NCBI RefSeq assembly: GCF_002102475.1
Contig: NZ_MSQD01000010.1
Location: forward strand, 50,328 to 114,327
DNA length: 64,000 nucleotides
From: Thermoanaerobacterium sp. PSU-2
GTDB lineage: Bacteria; Bacillota; Thermoanaerobacteria; Thermoanaerobacterales; Thermoanaerobacteraceae
Reading direction: 5' to 3'
How positions within the stretch are numbered: position 1 is the stretch's first letter; each line of letters begins with the position of its first letter. The notes under the pieces are model-generated. The model ran no database searches, was not told the DNA's origin, and worked only from the letters and a program-made list of their open reading frames with translations. The position numbers were made by a program, and so were the translations under genes. Shown here in pieces: positions 9,418-17,881 of the stretch.

Positions 9418-10441
9418 ATTCCAATTTCAATATTACATCATTATCCTTTTTGTAGATTATATAATTTGCGTTGATACCCAGTATATCGCCGCTTCCCGTT
9501 ATGGTCTCACCTGTATTTACGTCAATCAAATCTTTACCGTCAAAAGTGACAGTCAAAGCATTGTCCTTAGGCAGTATATACACCTGATTTGGATCAATTG
9601 CATGATTCAGCTTTATGTGACTCCAGTTTTTGAAGCTTTTATCAATTGTTCCGTAGTATATTTCCACAACTTTATTGTCGCTGTCTAATTTACCTACGTA
9701 CACATTGTCATTGTTGTCAGTGCCAATAAGCGAGAAGCCACCACTTAAAAATGTGTAGCCACTGCCATTCTTGATGACCCTTATTATCCCGTTTGATGAC
9801 TCATATAAAAGGACATCTTTTCTCTGAAGCTCGTACATTCTTGTAATCCTCTTAACTGGCAGTCTAAAGTTTGTAATCTGGCCCATTATATCTACACGGT
9901 ACAGATAGCTATAACCATTGGCATCAACCACATTTATATAGATCATGTTTGTAAGAGGCGACAATGTGACATTTTCTATACGGCTGTTTCTTGGAGCATA
10001 TATAAGCTTGTCTATCTTTATCTTGTTGTTTATATCAAGGTCATAAGCCTCAAGCTGTATCGCTTCACTGCCACGGCTATACGTCTTATAAAAATATATG
10101 ATTCTGTTTCTATCGTTAAGCCATGTGTAGTACTGTATATAGTTGCTGGCTGCGATTACCTTCTTTATGCCTTGCGTCTTAGTGTCGACGACTATTATCT
10201 GATGGTTTAAAAGATATGAAACGTAACTTCCGTCATAAGAAGCCTCCACACTTTCTCCATCGTTAGGTACCGCAACTTTCATGGTCTTTTGCATCGCGTT
10301 TGTATCTGACTCAGTATTGACTTTTTGTATGTGAAACGTAGTTGTTGTAGATAGATATACATTATTTATATAGAAAAGCACTCCCATCTCTATTATCAAT
10401 GGAAACACTATCCACGTAAAAATTCTTCTTATAGCTTTCAT
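9416..10441 (-). CDS. Membrane-anchored beta-propeller-like protein of unknown function
   Basis: 341 residues. One N-terminal membrane segment (about 8-30, WIVFPLIIEMGVLFYI) is followed by an extracytoplasmic part of repeated beta-rich units such as DGSYVSYLLNHQIIVVDT, DRNRIIYFYK and TNMIYINVVD. These resemble WD40/TolB-type propeller blades. No catalytic motif is visible. It follows the phosphodiester glycosidase gene by 12 bases and shares its terminator, so the two are probably one operon and may act together at the cell surface (inference). Confidence 0.6.
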   Translation of the reverse strand: MKAIRRIFTWIVFPLIIEMGVLFYINNVYLSTTTTFHIQKVNTESDTNAMQKTMKVAVPNDGESVEASYDGSYVSYLLNHQIIVVDTKTQGIKKVIAASNYIQYYTWLNDRNRIIYFYKTYSRGSEAIQLEAYDLDINNKIKIDKLIYAPRNSRIENVTLSPLTNMIYINVVDANGYSYLYRVDIMGQITNFRLPVKRITRMYELQRKDVLLYESSNGIIRVIKNGSGYTFLSGGFSLIGTDNNDNVYVGKLDSDNKVVEIYYGTIDKSFKNWSHIKLNHAIDPNQVYILPKDNALTVTFDGKDLIDVNTGETITGSGDILGINANYIIYKKDNDVILKLE

Positions 10442-10453
10442 AATACCTCCATC

Positions 10454-11407
10454 TTATTTTGCATAAAATATTGTAGGAACCATTCTCTCGCCTAAAGGAT
10501 TTGACGGATTGTTTATGACTTTTCCTTTGTAGTACATGGTGGTTGAGGATCCTCCGTCAAGATTTGTGGCATTTACGGCACCATAATCCAGCATTATGTT
10601 TTGCACATCCTTTAACGTGGCTCCGACGCTGGATATTGCCCTTCCGTCTATGACTAAAAATATGACTGTACCATCGGCCCTCTGTCCTATTGCAGTCCTT
10701 GGGGCAATACCCCATCCACCGTCACCAGTCTTTATCATAGGCTTTCCATTGACTACGAGAGCAGGACCAAAGCTTACAGCTTCTTTTAAATTTAATTTTT
10801 TTATCTCGTCCAACGTGTATTTGCCCACCAGCAGTTTGCCGTCTGTTGTAAATCCTGCAAGGTCGATTTTACCGTCTTTGCTGTAGGCATTGTTGTATAT
10901 TAGCTTTCCATTGTGTATGATGATTCCGCCTGGCGTTCCTCCACTTCCAGTCCACGCACCATCAACGTATCCAATAAAGCCTCCAGCGTTTATAGCAGCT
11001 ATAGCCCCATTTTCTTTCGCTATCTCACTGACTGTCTCTCCTTCTTTAGGAAGCTTGCTTGATATGCCTACTTCAACTCTCGTAGGATCGTGAATTAAAA
11101 TCACCTTTCCTTTGAATCTGCTGCTGCTTATGTCGTTCACTTCAATCGTCGTATCGTGGTTGTTTTTGAAATTCAATAGACTACTTTTGCTGCTGTCTGT
11201 AGATATATTTGTCATTTCCTTCATTATAGCGTCAATTTTGCTTTGAGGCAAAAATAATGTGGCAATGTACTTATGGCTAAATGTAGTCATAGCTGTCGCT
11301 ACCAAAGTATTTCTGATATTTGTAAAAGGACCGTAAAATATGGACATCGGTATAACTATGACAGCCAAAAATACTTGAAATATTACATATGCTATTATCT
11401 TTTTCAT
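10454..11407 (-). CDS. Phosphodiester glycosidase-family (NAGPA-domain) surface protein
   Basis: 317 residues. A hydrophobic N-terminal helix (about 3-28) acts as signal or anchor. The C-terminal two thirds match the NAGPA/phosphodiester glycosidase domain: GAIAAINAGGFI, GTPGGIIIHNGKLIYN, APRTAIGQRADGTVIFLVIDG and the terminal NLDGGSSTTMYYKG. Family knowledge: these cleave or remodel sugar-phosphodiester bonds and are often linked to exopolysaccharide or wall polymers. I start at MKKIIAYVIF rather than the ATG 18 bases upstream because the membrane helix begins there; both are possible. Confidence 0.8.
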   Translation of the reverse strand: MKKIIAYVIFQVFLAVIVIPMSIFYGPFTNIRNTLVATAMTTFSHKYIATLFLPQSKIDAIMKEMTNISTDSSKSSLLNFKNNHDTTIEVNDISSSRFKGKVILIHDPTRVEVGISSKLPKEGETVSEIAKENGAIAAINAGGFIGYVDGAWTGSGGTPGGIIIHNGKLIYNNAYSKDGKIDLAGFTTDGKLLVGKYTLDEIKKLNLKEAVSFGPALVVNGKPMIKTGDGGWGIAPRTAIGQRADGTVIFLVIDGRAISSVGATLKDVQNIMLDYGAVNATNLDGGSSTTMYYKGKVINNPSNPLGERMVPTIFYAK

Positions 11408-11496
11408 ACAATTTCTCTCTCCCATTTTAACACCTTATAATTTTACACATATTCTATTATACAAGAAAATTATTAATATTTTATTAAAAAAATCGC

Positions 11497-11596
11497 AAAT
11501 ATATAAAAAAATATATCCTGAATAGCTATTTTTATAGCATAATCAGGATATATTTACTTGTATTGGGTTATTTTGCAAGATTGTATATGTTTATTA
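11497..11596. repeat. 100-bp direct repeat, copy A (remnant of alcohol dehydrogenase 3' end plus terminator)
   Basis: 98 of 100 bases equal the segment at 12413-12512. It contains the terminator stem and 35 bases corresponding to the alcohol dehydrogenase C-terminus and stop (NIYNLAK). Here those codons are detached from any gene. The toxin-antitoxin pair lies exactly between the two copies. Confidence 0.93.
11510..11554 (-). terminator. Terminator in repeat copy A, after the toxin gene
   Basis: AATATATCCTGA and TCAGGATATATT pair, followed on the minus strand by a run of seven T. It is the duplicate of the alcohol dehydrogenase terminator and now ends the toxin-antitoxin transcript. Confidence 0.85.
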
Positions 11597-11615
11597 GACA
11601 TTTTTCTACGCAATT

Positions 11616-12083
11616 TTACTTTTCGCCACAAATATTTAAGATCTCATTATACAATTTTTTGTCGATGTAGAATCCCTTTCGTATCATATCGTCTACAACT
11701 GGCTTTACTCTTTTTATGATTCCTTTTTCCTTTGCCTTTACCAAAATCCCCAGCGTGCCACTTACAACAAGTCCTAAGCTTTTTGAATGCTGTCTTGCAA
11801 GGTAATCATCAATAATACACAAATCAGCATTAATCTCTTTAGCCAAAATCATCACTTCAACTTCACCCTTATGAAGGCTTGTAGGGAAAAATTGCTTTGC
11901 CTCTTCATTTTTTATCTTAACAATTTTTATAAAGTCTTCAATTTGGCAATTTTCAACAATATTCACTTCTTCATATACACCATAAGGGATATATACATTC
12001 TCGTAAAGCTGTTTTAAAAGATCCATTCGGCCTATATTTCGAAGAATTATAATCGGTGTAGAGTTTAAAACAACTTTACGCAT
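11616..12083 (-). CDS. PIN-domain (DUF3368-type) toxin component
   Basis: 155 residues. The PIN fold is recognisable: an N-terminal VVLNSTPIIIL strand, conserved IGRMDLLKQLY, then IDDYLARQHSKSLGLVVSGTLG with the acidic central residues and KGIIKRVKPVVDDM. Family knowledge: PIN proteins are Mg-dependent ribonucleases, and DUF3368 proteins pair with UPF0175 antitoxins. The first catalytic position is Asn rather than the Asp typical of PIN nucleases, so activity cannot be assumed. It overlaps the upstream antitoxin by 8 bases, indicating translational coupling. The pair is framed by 100-bp direct repeats. Confidence 0.85.
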   Translation of the reverse strand: MRKVVLNSTPIIILRNIGRMDLLKQLYENVYIPYGVYEEVNIVENCQIEDFIKIVKIKNEEAKQFFPTSLHKGEVEVMILAKEINADLCIIDDYLARQHSKSLGLVVSGTLGILVKAKEKGIIKRVKPVVDDMIRKGFYIDKKLYNEILNICGEK

Positions 12084-12333
12084 TTCTTATATCCTCCGCA
12101 AGTTCTTCTCCGCCAACGTAAGAAAAAATGCTTATATTAAAACCAGATAAATACTTTATGAAATCTTCCTCACTTACACCAGCAAGTCCAGCACATTGAC
12201 CTAATGAAAGCTTTTTCTCTTGATAATATCTAACTGCTAAAGTTTTTTTCATCTCATCTATAAGCTCTTCTCCACTTTTTCCAAGACTTAATAATATTTC
12301 TTCAGGAATTTCTATTTTCTCTGTAAACTTCAT
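12076..12333 (-). CDS. UPF0175-family antitoxin component
   Basis: 85 residues, typical UPF0175 length. Seen: EIPEEILLSLGKSGEEL, then RYYQEKKLSLGQCAGLAGVSEEDFIKYL, a helix-turn-helix-like segment. Family knowledge: UPF0175 proteins are small DNA-binding antitoxins encoded just before DUF3368 PIN proteins. It precedes and overlaps the PIN gene, the usual order. No separate promoter elements are clear in the 80 bases before it. Confidence 0.85.
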   Translation of the reverse strand: MKFTEKIEIPEEILLSLGKSGEELIDEMKKTLAVRYYQEKKLSLGQCAGLAGVSEEDFIKYLSGFNISIFSYVGGEELAEDIRNA

Positions 12334-12412
12334 AAAATCACCTTCTGTTTTAAACCTTATGATTATATTATATCACATATAGCTTAAGTTAGTGGAAACA
12401 TAATGAAAAAAT

Positions 12413-12512
12413 AAATATATAAAAAAATATATCCTGAATAGCTATTTTTATAGCATAATCAGGATATATTTACATATATTGGGTTATTTTGCAAGATTGT
12501 ATATGTTTATTA
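12413..12512. repeat. 100-bp direct repeat, copy B (native alcohol dehydrogenase 3' end and terminator)
   Basis: This is the intact context: the last 10 codons of the alcohol dehydrogenase, its stop, and its terminator. Copy A at 11497-11596 differs only at two bases in the spacer just after the stop. Confidence 0.93.
12426..12470 (-). terminator. Terminator of the alcohol dehydrogenase gene (repeat copy B)
   Basis: Same stem as in copy A with a seven-T tail on the minus strand, beginning 14 bases past the alcohol dehydrogenase stop codon. Confidence 0.88.
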
Positions 12513-13653
12513 TGTCATCTTTCGTAAGTTTAACAAACTGCCCGACAGTTGTCGCCCCATTTGACGTGCATTTATCTGCCATCTCCTCAAACCTGTCATA
12601 AGGTATATTAGCTTCCTTCAGTGTCACAGGAAGACCTATATTTTTGAAGAAATCCTCAAGTCTTTTTATACCTTCCAGCGCTATCGCTTCTCTGTCGGTA
12701 AATGTCAAGTCTACATCCCAAACTTTAACGGCAAACTGGACAAATCTATCCAAGTCGTGTTTATACACGTATTTCATCCATGCTGGGAATATTATAGCAA
12801 GACCTGCGCCGTGTGCTATATCGTAGATTGCGCTTAGTTCATGCTCAATCCTGTGTGATGCCCAATCACCGATTCTTCCCGTATCCAGCAATCCATTATG
12901 TGCAATAGTACCTACCCACATCACTTCAGCTCTCGCATCATAGTCTTCAGGATTTTCAATAAGCCTTGGAACATTGTTTATCATTGTCTTAAGCGTTGCT
13001 TCACAAAGCCTATCTGTAAGATCTACATTGCGGACATTTGTAAAGTACCTTTCCATTATATGAGCCATTATATCCGCTGCACCTGCAGCCGTCTGATACT
13101 GAGGAAGTGTGTACAAAAGCTCTGGATTCATTATGGCAAATTGAGGCCTTATGAGATCAGAATGTATACCTTTCTTGTACCAACCATCTTCATTCGTTAT
13201 GACTGCACTGTCGCTGGCTTCACTTCCTGTTGCAGCCAACGTCAATATTACACCTACTGGCAATGCCTTTTCAATCTCAGCTTTGCCTACAAAGAAATCC
13301 CACACTTTGCCATCGTAAAGCGCACCAACAGCGATAGCCTTTGCAGTGTCTATGGCACTACCTCCACCTACAGCCAATATAAAGTCAATGCCGTTTTCTT
13401 TGCAAATCTTTATCCCTTCATAAACCAAGCTAAGCCTTGGATTTGGTTTTACTCCTGATAATTCTATGTAATCAACACCATTGTCTTTTAGCGATTTTAC
13501 GACTTTGTCGTAAAGACCTGTCTTTTTTATGCTGCCACTGCCGTAGACAAACAATACTTTTTTTGAATATTTTTTTGTCTCTTGGCCTACTCTATTTTCA
13601 GTCCCTTTGCCAAAGATGATCTTTGTCGGACAAACAAAATCAAAATTGTTCAT
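12484..13653 (-). CDS. Iron-containing alcohol dehydrogenase, butanol dehydrogenase type
   Basis: 389 residues, class III metal-dependent alcohol dehydrogenase. Seen: N-terminal FVCPTKIIFGKG, cofactor site AVGGGSAIDTAKAIA, metal ligands in AADIMAHIMERYF (Asp, His) and in HRIEHELSAIYDIAHGAGLA (His, His). Members reduce butyraldehyde or other aldehydes with NAD(P)H in alcohol fermentation. I start at MNNFDFVCP, where GAGGG lies upstream; a longer frame would add 35 residues without family support. It is monocistronic, divergent from the collagen-like gene, and its 3' end is duplicated downstream. Confidence 0.9.
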   Translation of the reverse strand: MNNFDFVCPTKIIFGKGTENRVGQETKKYSKKVLFVYGSGSIKKTGLYDKVVKSLKDNGVDYIELSGVKPNPRLSLVYEGIKICKENGIDFILAVGGGSAIDTAKAIAVGALYDGKVWDFFVGKAEIEKALPVGVILTLAATGSEASDSAVITNEDGWYKKGIHSDLIRPQFAIMNPELLYTLPQYQTAAGAADIMAHIMERYFTNVRNVDLTDRLCEATLKTMINNVPRLIENPEDYDARAEVMWVGTIAHNGLLDTGRIGDWASHRIEHELSAIYDIAHGAGLAIIFPAWMKYVYKHDLDRFVQFAVKVWDVDLTFTDREAIALEGIKRLEDFFKNIGLPVTLKEANIPYDRFEEMADKCTSNGATTVGQFVKLTKDDIINIYNLAK

Positions 13654-13754
13654 AAAATCACACCCTCTTTTTAATTTTTCTTTTGAAATAATTATACCAC
13701 TGGTTTTTTGAAAAACATATTTTGATAGTACACTACGATAACATTTGATATGTA

Positions 13755-13781
13755 ACAACTAATATACAACTTCATATATTA
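13755..13781 (+). promoter_or_regulatory. Sigma-K-type promoter of the collagen-like gene
   Basis: AC, 16 bases, then CATATATTA fits the late mother-cell pattern AC-N16-CATAnnnTA exactly. It lies inside a perfect inverted repeat (AACTAATATA at 13757-13766, TATATTAGTT at 13775-13784). A second small dyad, CACGAT/ATCGTG at 13791-13810, falls in the predicted leader. This suggests late sporulation expression. Confidence 0.6.
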
Positions 13782-13839
13782 GTTTTAGAACACGATCATA
13801 TTTAATCGTGCTCAAAATATTCCAAACGAGGTGGTTGTT

Positions 13840-14952
13840 TTGCCAACTATTCAAATTAACCCTACTGACGATGCTTATATATCGCAGTATTTTCCTACTC
13901 AAAATTTCGGCAATTCTATTTCACTATTTACTGGCGAATATTTAAGGTTTGGAAATATGCCAGATGCTTACAGAACTCTATTAAAGTTTGACTTATCAGG
14001 AGCTATACCGTCTGGTAATGTGATGACAGATGCTAAACTGTATCTTTATGTAAACAGAAAAGATATGCCTGACAGCGTACTGTATCCACAGAATATTACA
14101 ATCTATGAAAACTTAAATGACTTCAGTCAATCGACGGTAACTTGGAATACGGCACCTTTTACCGTCGTAACTCCTTATAGTTTTACTGTTACCGACAGCA
14201 TGGTAGGAAGCTATATAGGAATTGATATAACAAACTTAGCATATAAATGGGTCTTAACACCATCTTTAAACTTTGGCATAACCATAAAGGGAATAGAAAA
14301 TGTAGTTGACACTATAATAGGATATGAATCAACTAACAATGTAAATAAGCCATATCTTGAAATAACTTATGAACCATGTCCTGTATGTCCTACCGGTCCA
14401 ACCGGTCCGACTGGTCCTACTGGCCCTACCGGTCCGACTGGTCCTACTGGTCCTACCGGCCCGACTGGCCCGACTGGTCCTACTGGTCCTACCGGCCCGA
14501 CTGGTCCTACCGGCCCGACTGGTCCTACTGGTCCTACTGGTCCTACCGGCCCGACTGGCGCAGGAATAGCAGCTTACGGATATATTTACAACACAACTGG
14601 TAACACCGTCATTCTTGGTGGAGATGTAACATTTGACAGCAATGGACCGTTAGTAGGCATCTCTCACACAGCAGGAACTGCACCTATAACATTTGATGTC
14701 GGCGGAACCTATAGAATTAGCTATACTGCGACAGCTTCAGTAGCTATTTTGAATTCGATGGTGTTGACATTAAACGGCACTCCATTACCTGAAACGCAGT
14801 ATTCTACCATTATCAATGCAACTGAACTAGTAGGTGAAGCTATAATAACAGTATCCGCTGGAGACGTATTGACTTTGAGAAATACAGGCGTCGCCTTGAC
14901 TTTAGCTTCTGGAGTCGTAAATGCTTCTATCACATTGCTAAAGCTTGACTGA
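13840..14952 (+). CDS. DNRLRE-domain / collagen-like / BclA-like surface protein
   Basis: 370 residues in three parts. Residues 1-175 form a beta-rich DNRLRE (disaggregatase-related) module ([35 protein letters not shown]). A CPVC pair precedes 18 unbroken Gly-Pro-Thr triplets (185-240). A jelly-roll-like tail (242-370) resembles BclA C-terminal domains ([27 protein letters not shown]). There is no signal peptide, as in BclA-type exosporium proteins. I choose TTG at 13840 because GAGGTGG lies 5 bases upstream; the GTG at 13831 sits inside that site. The sigma-K-type promoter suggests a spore-surface role. A glycosyltransferase gene follows. Confidence 0.8.
   Translation: MPTIQINPTDDAYISQYFPTQNFGNSISLFTGEYLRFGNMPDAYRTLLKFDLSGAIPSGNVMTDAKLYLYVNRKDMPDSVLYPQNITIYENLNDFSQSTVTWNTAPFTVVTPYSFTVTDSMVGSYIGIDITNLAYKWVLTPSLNFGITIKGIENVVDTIIGYESTNNVNKPYLEITYEPCPVCPTGPTGPTGPTGPTGPTGPTGPTGPTGPTGPTGPTGPTGPTGPTGPTGPTGPTGPTGAGIAAYGYIYNTTGNTVILGGDVTFDSNGPLVGISHTAGTAPITFDVGGTYRISYTATASVAILNSMVLTLNGTPLPETQYSTIINATELVGEAIITVSAGDVLTLRNTGVALTLASGVVNASITLLKLD
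14392..14562 (+). repeat. 9-bp tandem repeat encoding Gly-Pro-Thr collagen stalk
   Basis: Nineteen 9-base units of the form ACY GGY CCN; the last ends in Ala. Units differ only at third positions, suggesting expansion by slippage or unequal exchange. Repeat number may vary between strains. Confidence 0.97.
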
Positions 14953-14961
14953 TATTAAAAG

Positions 14962-14997
14962 ACATCTAAGGGTTTTGTTTTGCCAACCCTTAGATGT
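14962..14997 (+). terminator. Strong hairpin after the collagen-like gene
   Basis: ACATCTAAGGGTT and AACCCTTAGATGT form a perfect 13-bp stem with a 10-base loop, 9 bases after the stop. The tail (AAATTTATTG) is only weakly T-rich. It may be a partial terminator or a stabilising structure before the glycosyltransferase gene. Confidence 0.6.
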
Positions 14998-15029
14998 AAA
15001 TTTATTGAAATCAGATAAGGAGAATGTCT

Positions 15030-16109
15030 ATGTGCCAAAGTATAACTATAAGTCTGTGCATGATAGTAAAAAATGAAGAACTGACATTGGATAGGTGCTT
15101 AACATCCATAAAAGATGCGGTAGATGAAATAATCATAGTTGATACAGGTTCTACTGACTTAACAAAAAATATTGCAAAGAAATTTACTGATAAAATATTT
15201 GATTTTAAGTGGATAGACGATTTTAGCGCAGCAAGAAATTTTTCATTTAGCAAAGCGACAATGGATTATATATTATGGCTTGATGCAGATGATTATGTGG
15301 AACCAGGCGATTTAGAAAAACTTATAAATCTTAAAAACAATTTTGACCCATCTATTGACTCAGTGACGATGAAGTACGTATTGACTAAAACATCAAATGG
15401 CAATCCATCTTTCATAAGCATTAGAAATCGCCTTGTTAAAAGGACGAAGGATTTTAAATGGGTTGGCGCAGTGCATGAATACCTTGAGGTCTACGGAAAA
15501 ATTTACAATAGCGATATACAAATTGTGCATGGTAAAATAAAAAATACGCCCAATAGAAACATTGAAATTTACGAAAAAATGATTGAAAGCAAAAAAGACT
15601 TTTCGCCAAGAGATATGTTTTACTATGCAAATGAATTAGCCGAACACAAAAGATATACTGAAGCCGTTCAATATTACAACATGTTTATAGACTCCAAGAA
15701 AGGATGGATGGAAGATATACTGTATTCTCTCGGAAAGCTTGCTGACTGCTATGAAGCTTTAGGAGACTTAGACAAAAGGGATAAAGTGCTTTTTAAATCT
15801 TTTGAGTACGACGTACCAAGGCCTGAATTCTGTTGCAGATTAGGTTATAAATTTTTGCAGGAAAACAAGATAAAACAATCTATTTTCTGGTATGAGCTTG
15901 CGACAAAAGTAGAAAAACCTAATCAAGGCTTTGTAAATATAGCATGTTCAACATGGCTTCCACATATTCAGTTGTGTATATGCTATTATAGATTAGGTGA
16001 CATAAAAAAATCATATATGCATAATGAAGAAGCGAGAAAGTATGACCCAAATAATCCTATGGTGCTTCAAAACAAAGCATTTTTAGAAAGCTTATTAAAT
16101 AACAAATGA
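15030..16109 (+). CDS. Family 2 glycosyltransferase with TPR-like C-terminus
   Basis: 359 residues. The N-terminal GT-A domain shows ISLCMIVKNEELTLDRCL, IIIVDTGSTDLTKNIA and the metal-binding LDADDYV near residue 90. The C-terminal half is helical with TPR-like units (YYANELAEHKRYTEAVQYY, LGKLADCYEALGD). Family knowledge: such GT2-TPR enzymes glycosylate proteins or peptides. Placed directly after the Thr-rich collagen-like gene, it is a good candidate to glycosylate that stalk (inference). The ATG at 15030 has AGGAG 7 bases upstream, better than the ATG 6 bases earlier. Confidence 0.85.
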   Translation: MCQSITISLCMIVKNEELTLDRCLTSIKDAVDEIIIVDTGSTDLTKNIAKKFTDKIFDFKWIDDFSAARNFSFSKATMDYILWLDADDYVEPGDLEKLINLKNNFDPSIDSVTMKYVLTKTSNGNPSFISIRNRLVKRTKDFKWVGAVHEYLEVYGKIYNSDIQIVHGKIKNTPNRNIEIYEKMIESKKDFSPRDMFYYANELAEHKRYTEAVQYYNMFIDSKKGWMEDILYSLGKLADCYEALGDLDKRDKVLFKSFEYDVPRPEFCCRLGYKFLQENKIKQSIFWYELATKVEKPNQGFVNIACSTWLPHIQLCICYYRLGDIKKSYMHNEEARKYDPNNPMVLQNKAFLESLLNNK

Positions 16110-16110
16110 T

Positions 16111-16161
16111 TATAAGCATAACCTGGTATATTTATTATTGTTATATCAGGTTATGCTTATA
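16111..16161. terminator. Bidirectional terminator between glycosyltransferase and asnB
   Basis: TATAAGCATAACCTG and CAGGTTATGCTTATA pair perfectly over 15 bp between two convergent genes. AT-rich sequence flanks both sides. Confidence 0.8.
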
Positions 16162-16184
16162 TAAACTATTTAAGTTATATTGAC

Positions 16185-17696
16185 TTAAGCATATATTTGA
16201 AAATCATCAAGGCTTCGGCTCCTACCCATCTCATTAATAAAAGCGTCAACAGCAAATTGCTCTTTTAAAATATTGTAGTAGTACATCTCCTCTTTTGACT
16301 TTATCTCAAATCCATTAGCCAATTTCTTATTTTTAACAAAATATCTGTCACTTATCTCTGCCTCTCCCAATGAATTTAAAACTTCATTTGTGCCAGTACC
16401 AATCGAAAATTTTTCTTTCCTCCTCCAAACAATTGAATCAGGTAGATACTCTTCCGCAGTCTTTCTAAGAATCCACTTTTCTGTTTTATCTTTTTCGCTT
16501 ATTTTATAAGATGGCTTTATTTTAAAAGCATAGTGAATCATTTCCGTATCTAAAAAAGGCACTCTTCCTTCTATTGAATTGGCCATTGTCATCCTGTCAA
16601 CTCTTTGTAAATTACTGTTGTGCAAATTTCCTGTTATACTTCTAAGTTCTGTGTGCATTTCCCAATTATTTGAGTAATTTTTTAAATAATGATAACCACC
16701 AAATAGTTCATCTGCACCTTCACCAGATAAGACAACTTTTACATATTTGCTGGCAAGCTTAGATACAAAGTATGTCGCAACAGCACTCCGTACTAAAGCT
16801 GGATCACAGGATTCAAGATAATATATAACTTTTGGCAGTATTTTCTTTATATCGTCTTCTGTATAAATTAACTCATGGTGAATTGTACCAATATAGTCTG
16901 CAACAATCCTTGCGTTTTTTATATCATTACTGCCTTCCATGCCAACTGCAAAGGAATTTAAATTCTTCTTGTACTTTGCAGCAATGGCAGCTATAAGGCT
17001 GCTATCAAGACCACCACTAAGAAATACTCCAACTGGAACATCAGCAACTAATCTTTTCCTCACTGAATCCTCTAATCTAAGCCTTAGTCCATTTACTATA
17101 TCATCTGCATTTTTTATATTTATTGGATCTTGTTCTATAGAAAAATATTTTGAAAATCCATTTTTTGTCGTATATGTTTGTCCATTAGGAAATTCATTTA
17201 TATCGTCTGTGACAACTTGCAGCGCCTTAATCTCCGATGCAAAAGCCAAATAACCTTCTTCTGTATAACCGTAATACAATGGCTTTATTCCTAGTGGATC
17301 CCTAGCCATAAATATTGTTTTTTCAATAGAATCATAAATAACCAGCGAAAACATGCCATCCAAGTAATTAACACAGTCCTCTTTTAATTCTTCGTATAAA
17401 TGAATTATCACCTCACTATCTGTATTTGTGGCAAAATTATGATTTTTTAACTCACTTCTTAATGACTTGTAATTGTAAATTTCACCATTAAATATCATCC
17501 AATATCTTCCGTCTTCATTTTTCATCGGTTGCCTACCATTATATAAGTCAATTATAGTCAACCTATTATGTCCTAATGTAATATTTGAGTCTGAAAATAT
17601 ACCATGATCGTCTGGTCCACGATGTACAATTTTCTCCAACATCATCTTAACTCTATTTGTGTCGTTCCCATGAAATATACCAGCTATCCCGCACAA
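16185..17696 (-). CDS. asnB: Asparagine synthase (glutamine-hydrolysing)
   Basis: 503 residues. An N-terminal class II glutamine amidotransferase domain with nucleophile Cys2 (CGIAGIFHG), then RGPDDHG, GHNRLTIIDL and NGEIYNY. The synthetase domain has the ATP pyrophosphatase loop FLSGGLDSSLIAA near 230 and SGEGADELFGGY. It makes asparagine from aspartate, ATP and glutamine. The start is TTG: it must directly precede the catalytic Cys codon, and AAGGAG lies 11 bases upstream. Shorter than the ~610-residue AsnB enzymes but complete in motifs. Convergent with the glycosyltransferase. Confidence 0.92.
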   Translation of the reverse strand: MCGIAGIFHGNDTNRVKMMLEKIVHRGPDDHGIFSDSNITLGHNRLTIIDLYNGRQPMKNEDGRYWMIFNGEIYNYKSLRSELKNHNFATNTDSEVIIHLYEELKEDCVNYLDGMFSLVIYDSIEKTIFMARDPLGIKPLYYGYTEEGYLAFASEIKALQVVTDDINEFPNGQTYTTKNGFSKYFSIEQDPINIKNADDIVNGLRLRLEDSVRKRLVADVPVGVFLSGGLDSSLIAAIAAKYKKNLNSFAVGMEGSNDIKNARIVADYIGTIHHELIYTEDDIKKILPKVIYYLESCDPALVRSAVATYFVSKLASKYVKVVLSGEGADELFGGYHYLKNYSNNWEMHTELRSITGNLHNSNLQRVDRMTMANSIEGRVPFLDTEMIHYAFKIKPSYKISEKDKTEKWILRKTAEEYLPDSIVWRRKEKFSIGTGTNEVLNSLGEAEISDRYFVKNKKLANGFEIKSKEEMYYYNILKEQFAVDAFINEMGRSRSLDDFQIYA

Positions 17697-17842
17697 AAGA
17701 TAATCATCTCCTTATAATCAGAATTTTTTGATATAGAATAAAATTACATCAATACCATTATACAATATTATACAGTAAAAATCTAGCCAATGAAGATATT
17801 GGTTAGCATTTAATAGTTATAAAATTTAGATTTAAAGTGATA

Positions 17843-17876
17843 AAAAGAACAGGTCTATTTAATGCCTGTTCTTTTT
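17843..17876. terminator. Terminator after the chemoreceptor gene
   Basis: AAAAGAACAGG and CCTGTTCTTTT pair, with T runs on both strands. It ends the chemoreceptor transcript on the minus strand; asnB starts about 150 bases further on. Confidence 0.9.
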
Positions 17877-17881
17877 TATAC

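Noticed and set aside
11497..12512. Insertion sequence or transposon
   Set aside because: There is no transposase, no terminal inverted repeats and no short target duplication; the flanks are 100-bp direct copies of a gene end.
14392..14562. CRISPR-like array
   Set aside because: The units are 9-base coding repeats without spacers; no cas genes are present. No CRISPR array was seen in the window.
14369..14603. Leu/Arg- and Trp/Tyr/Ser-repeat frames on the plus strand over the collagen stalk
   Set aside because: They are alternate readings of the 9-bp Gly-Pro-Thr repeat and lack ribosome sites.
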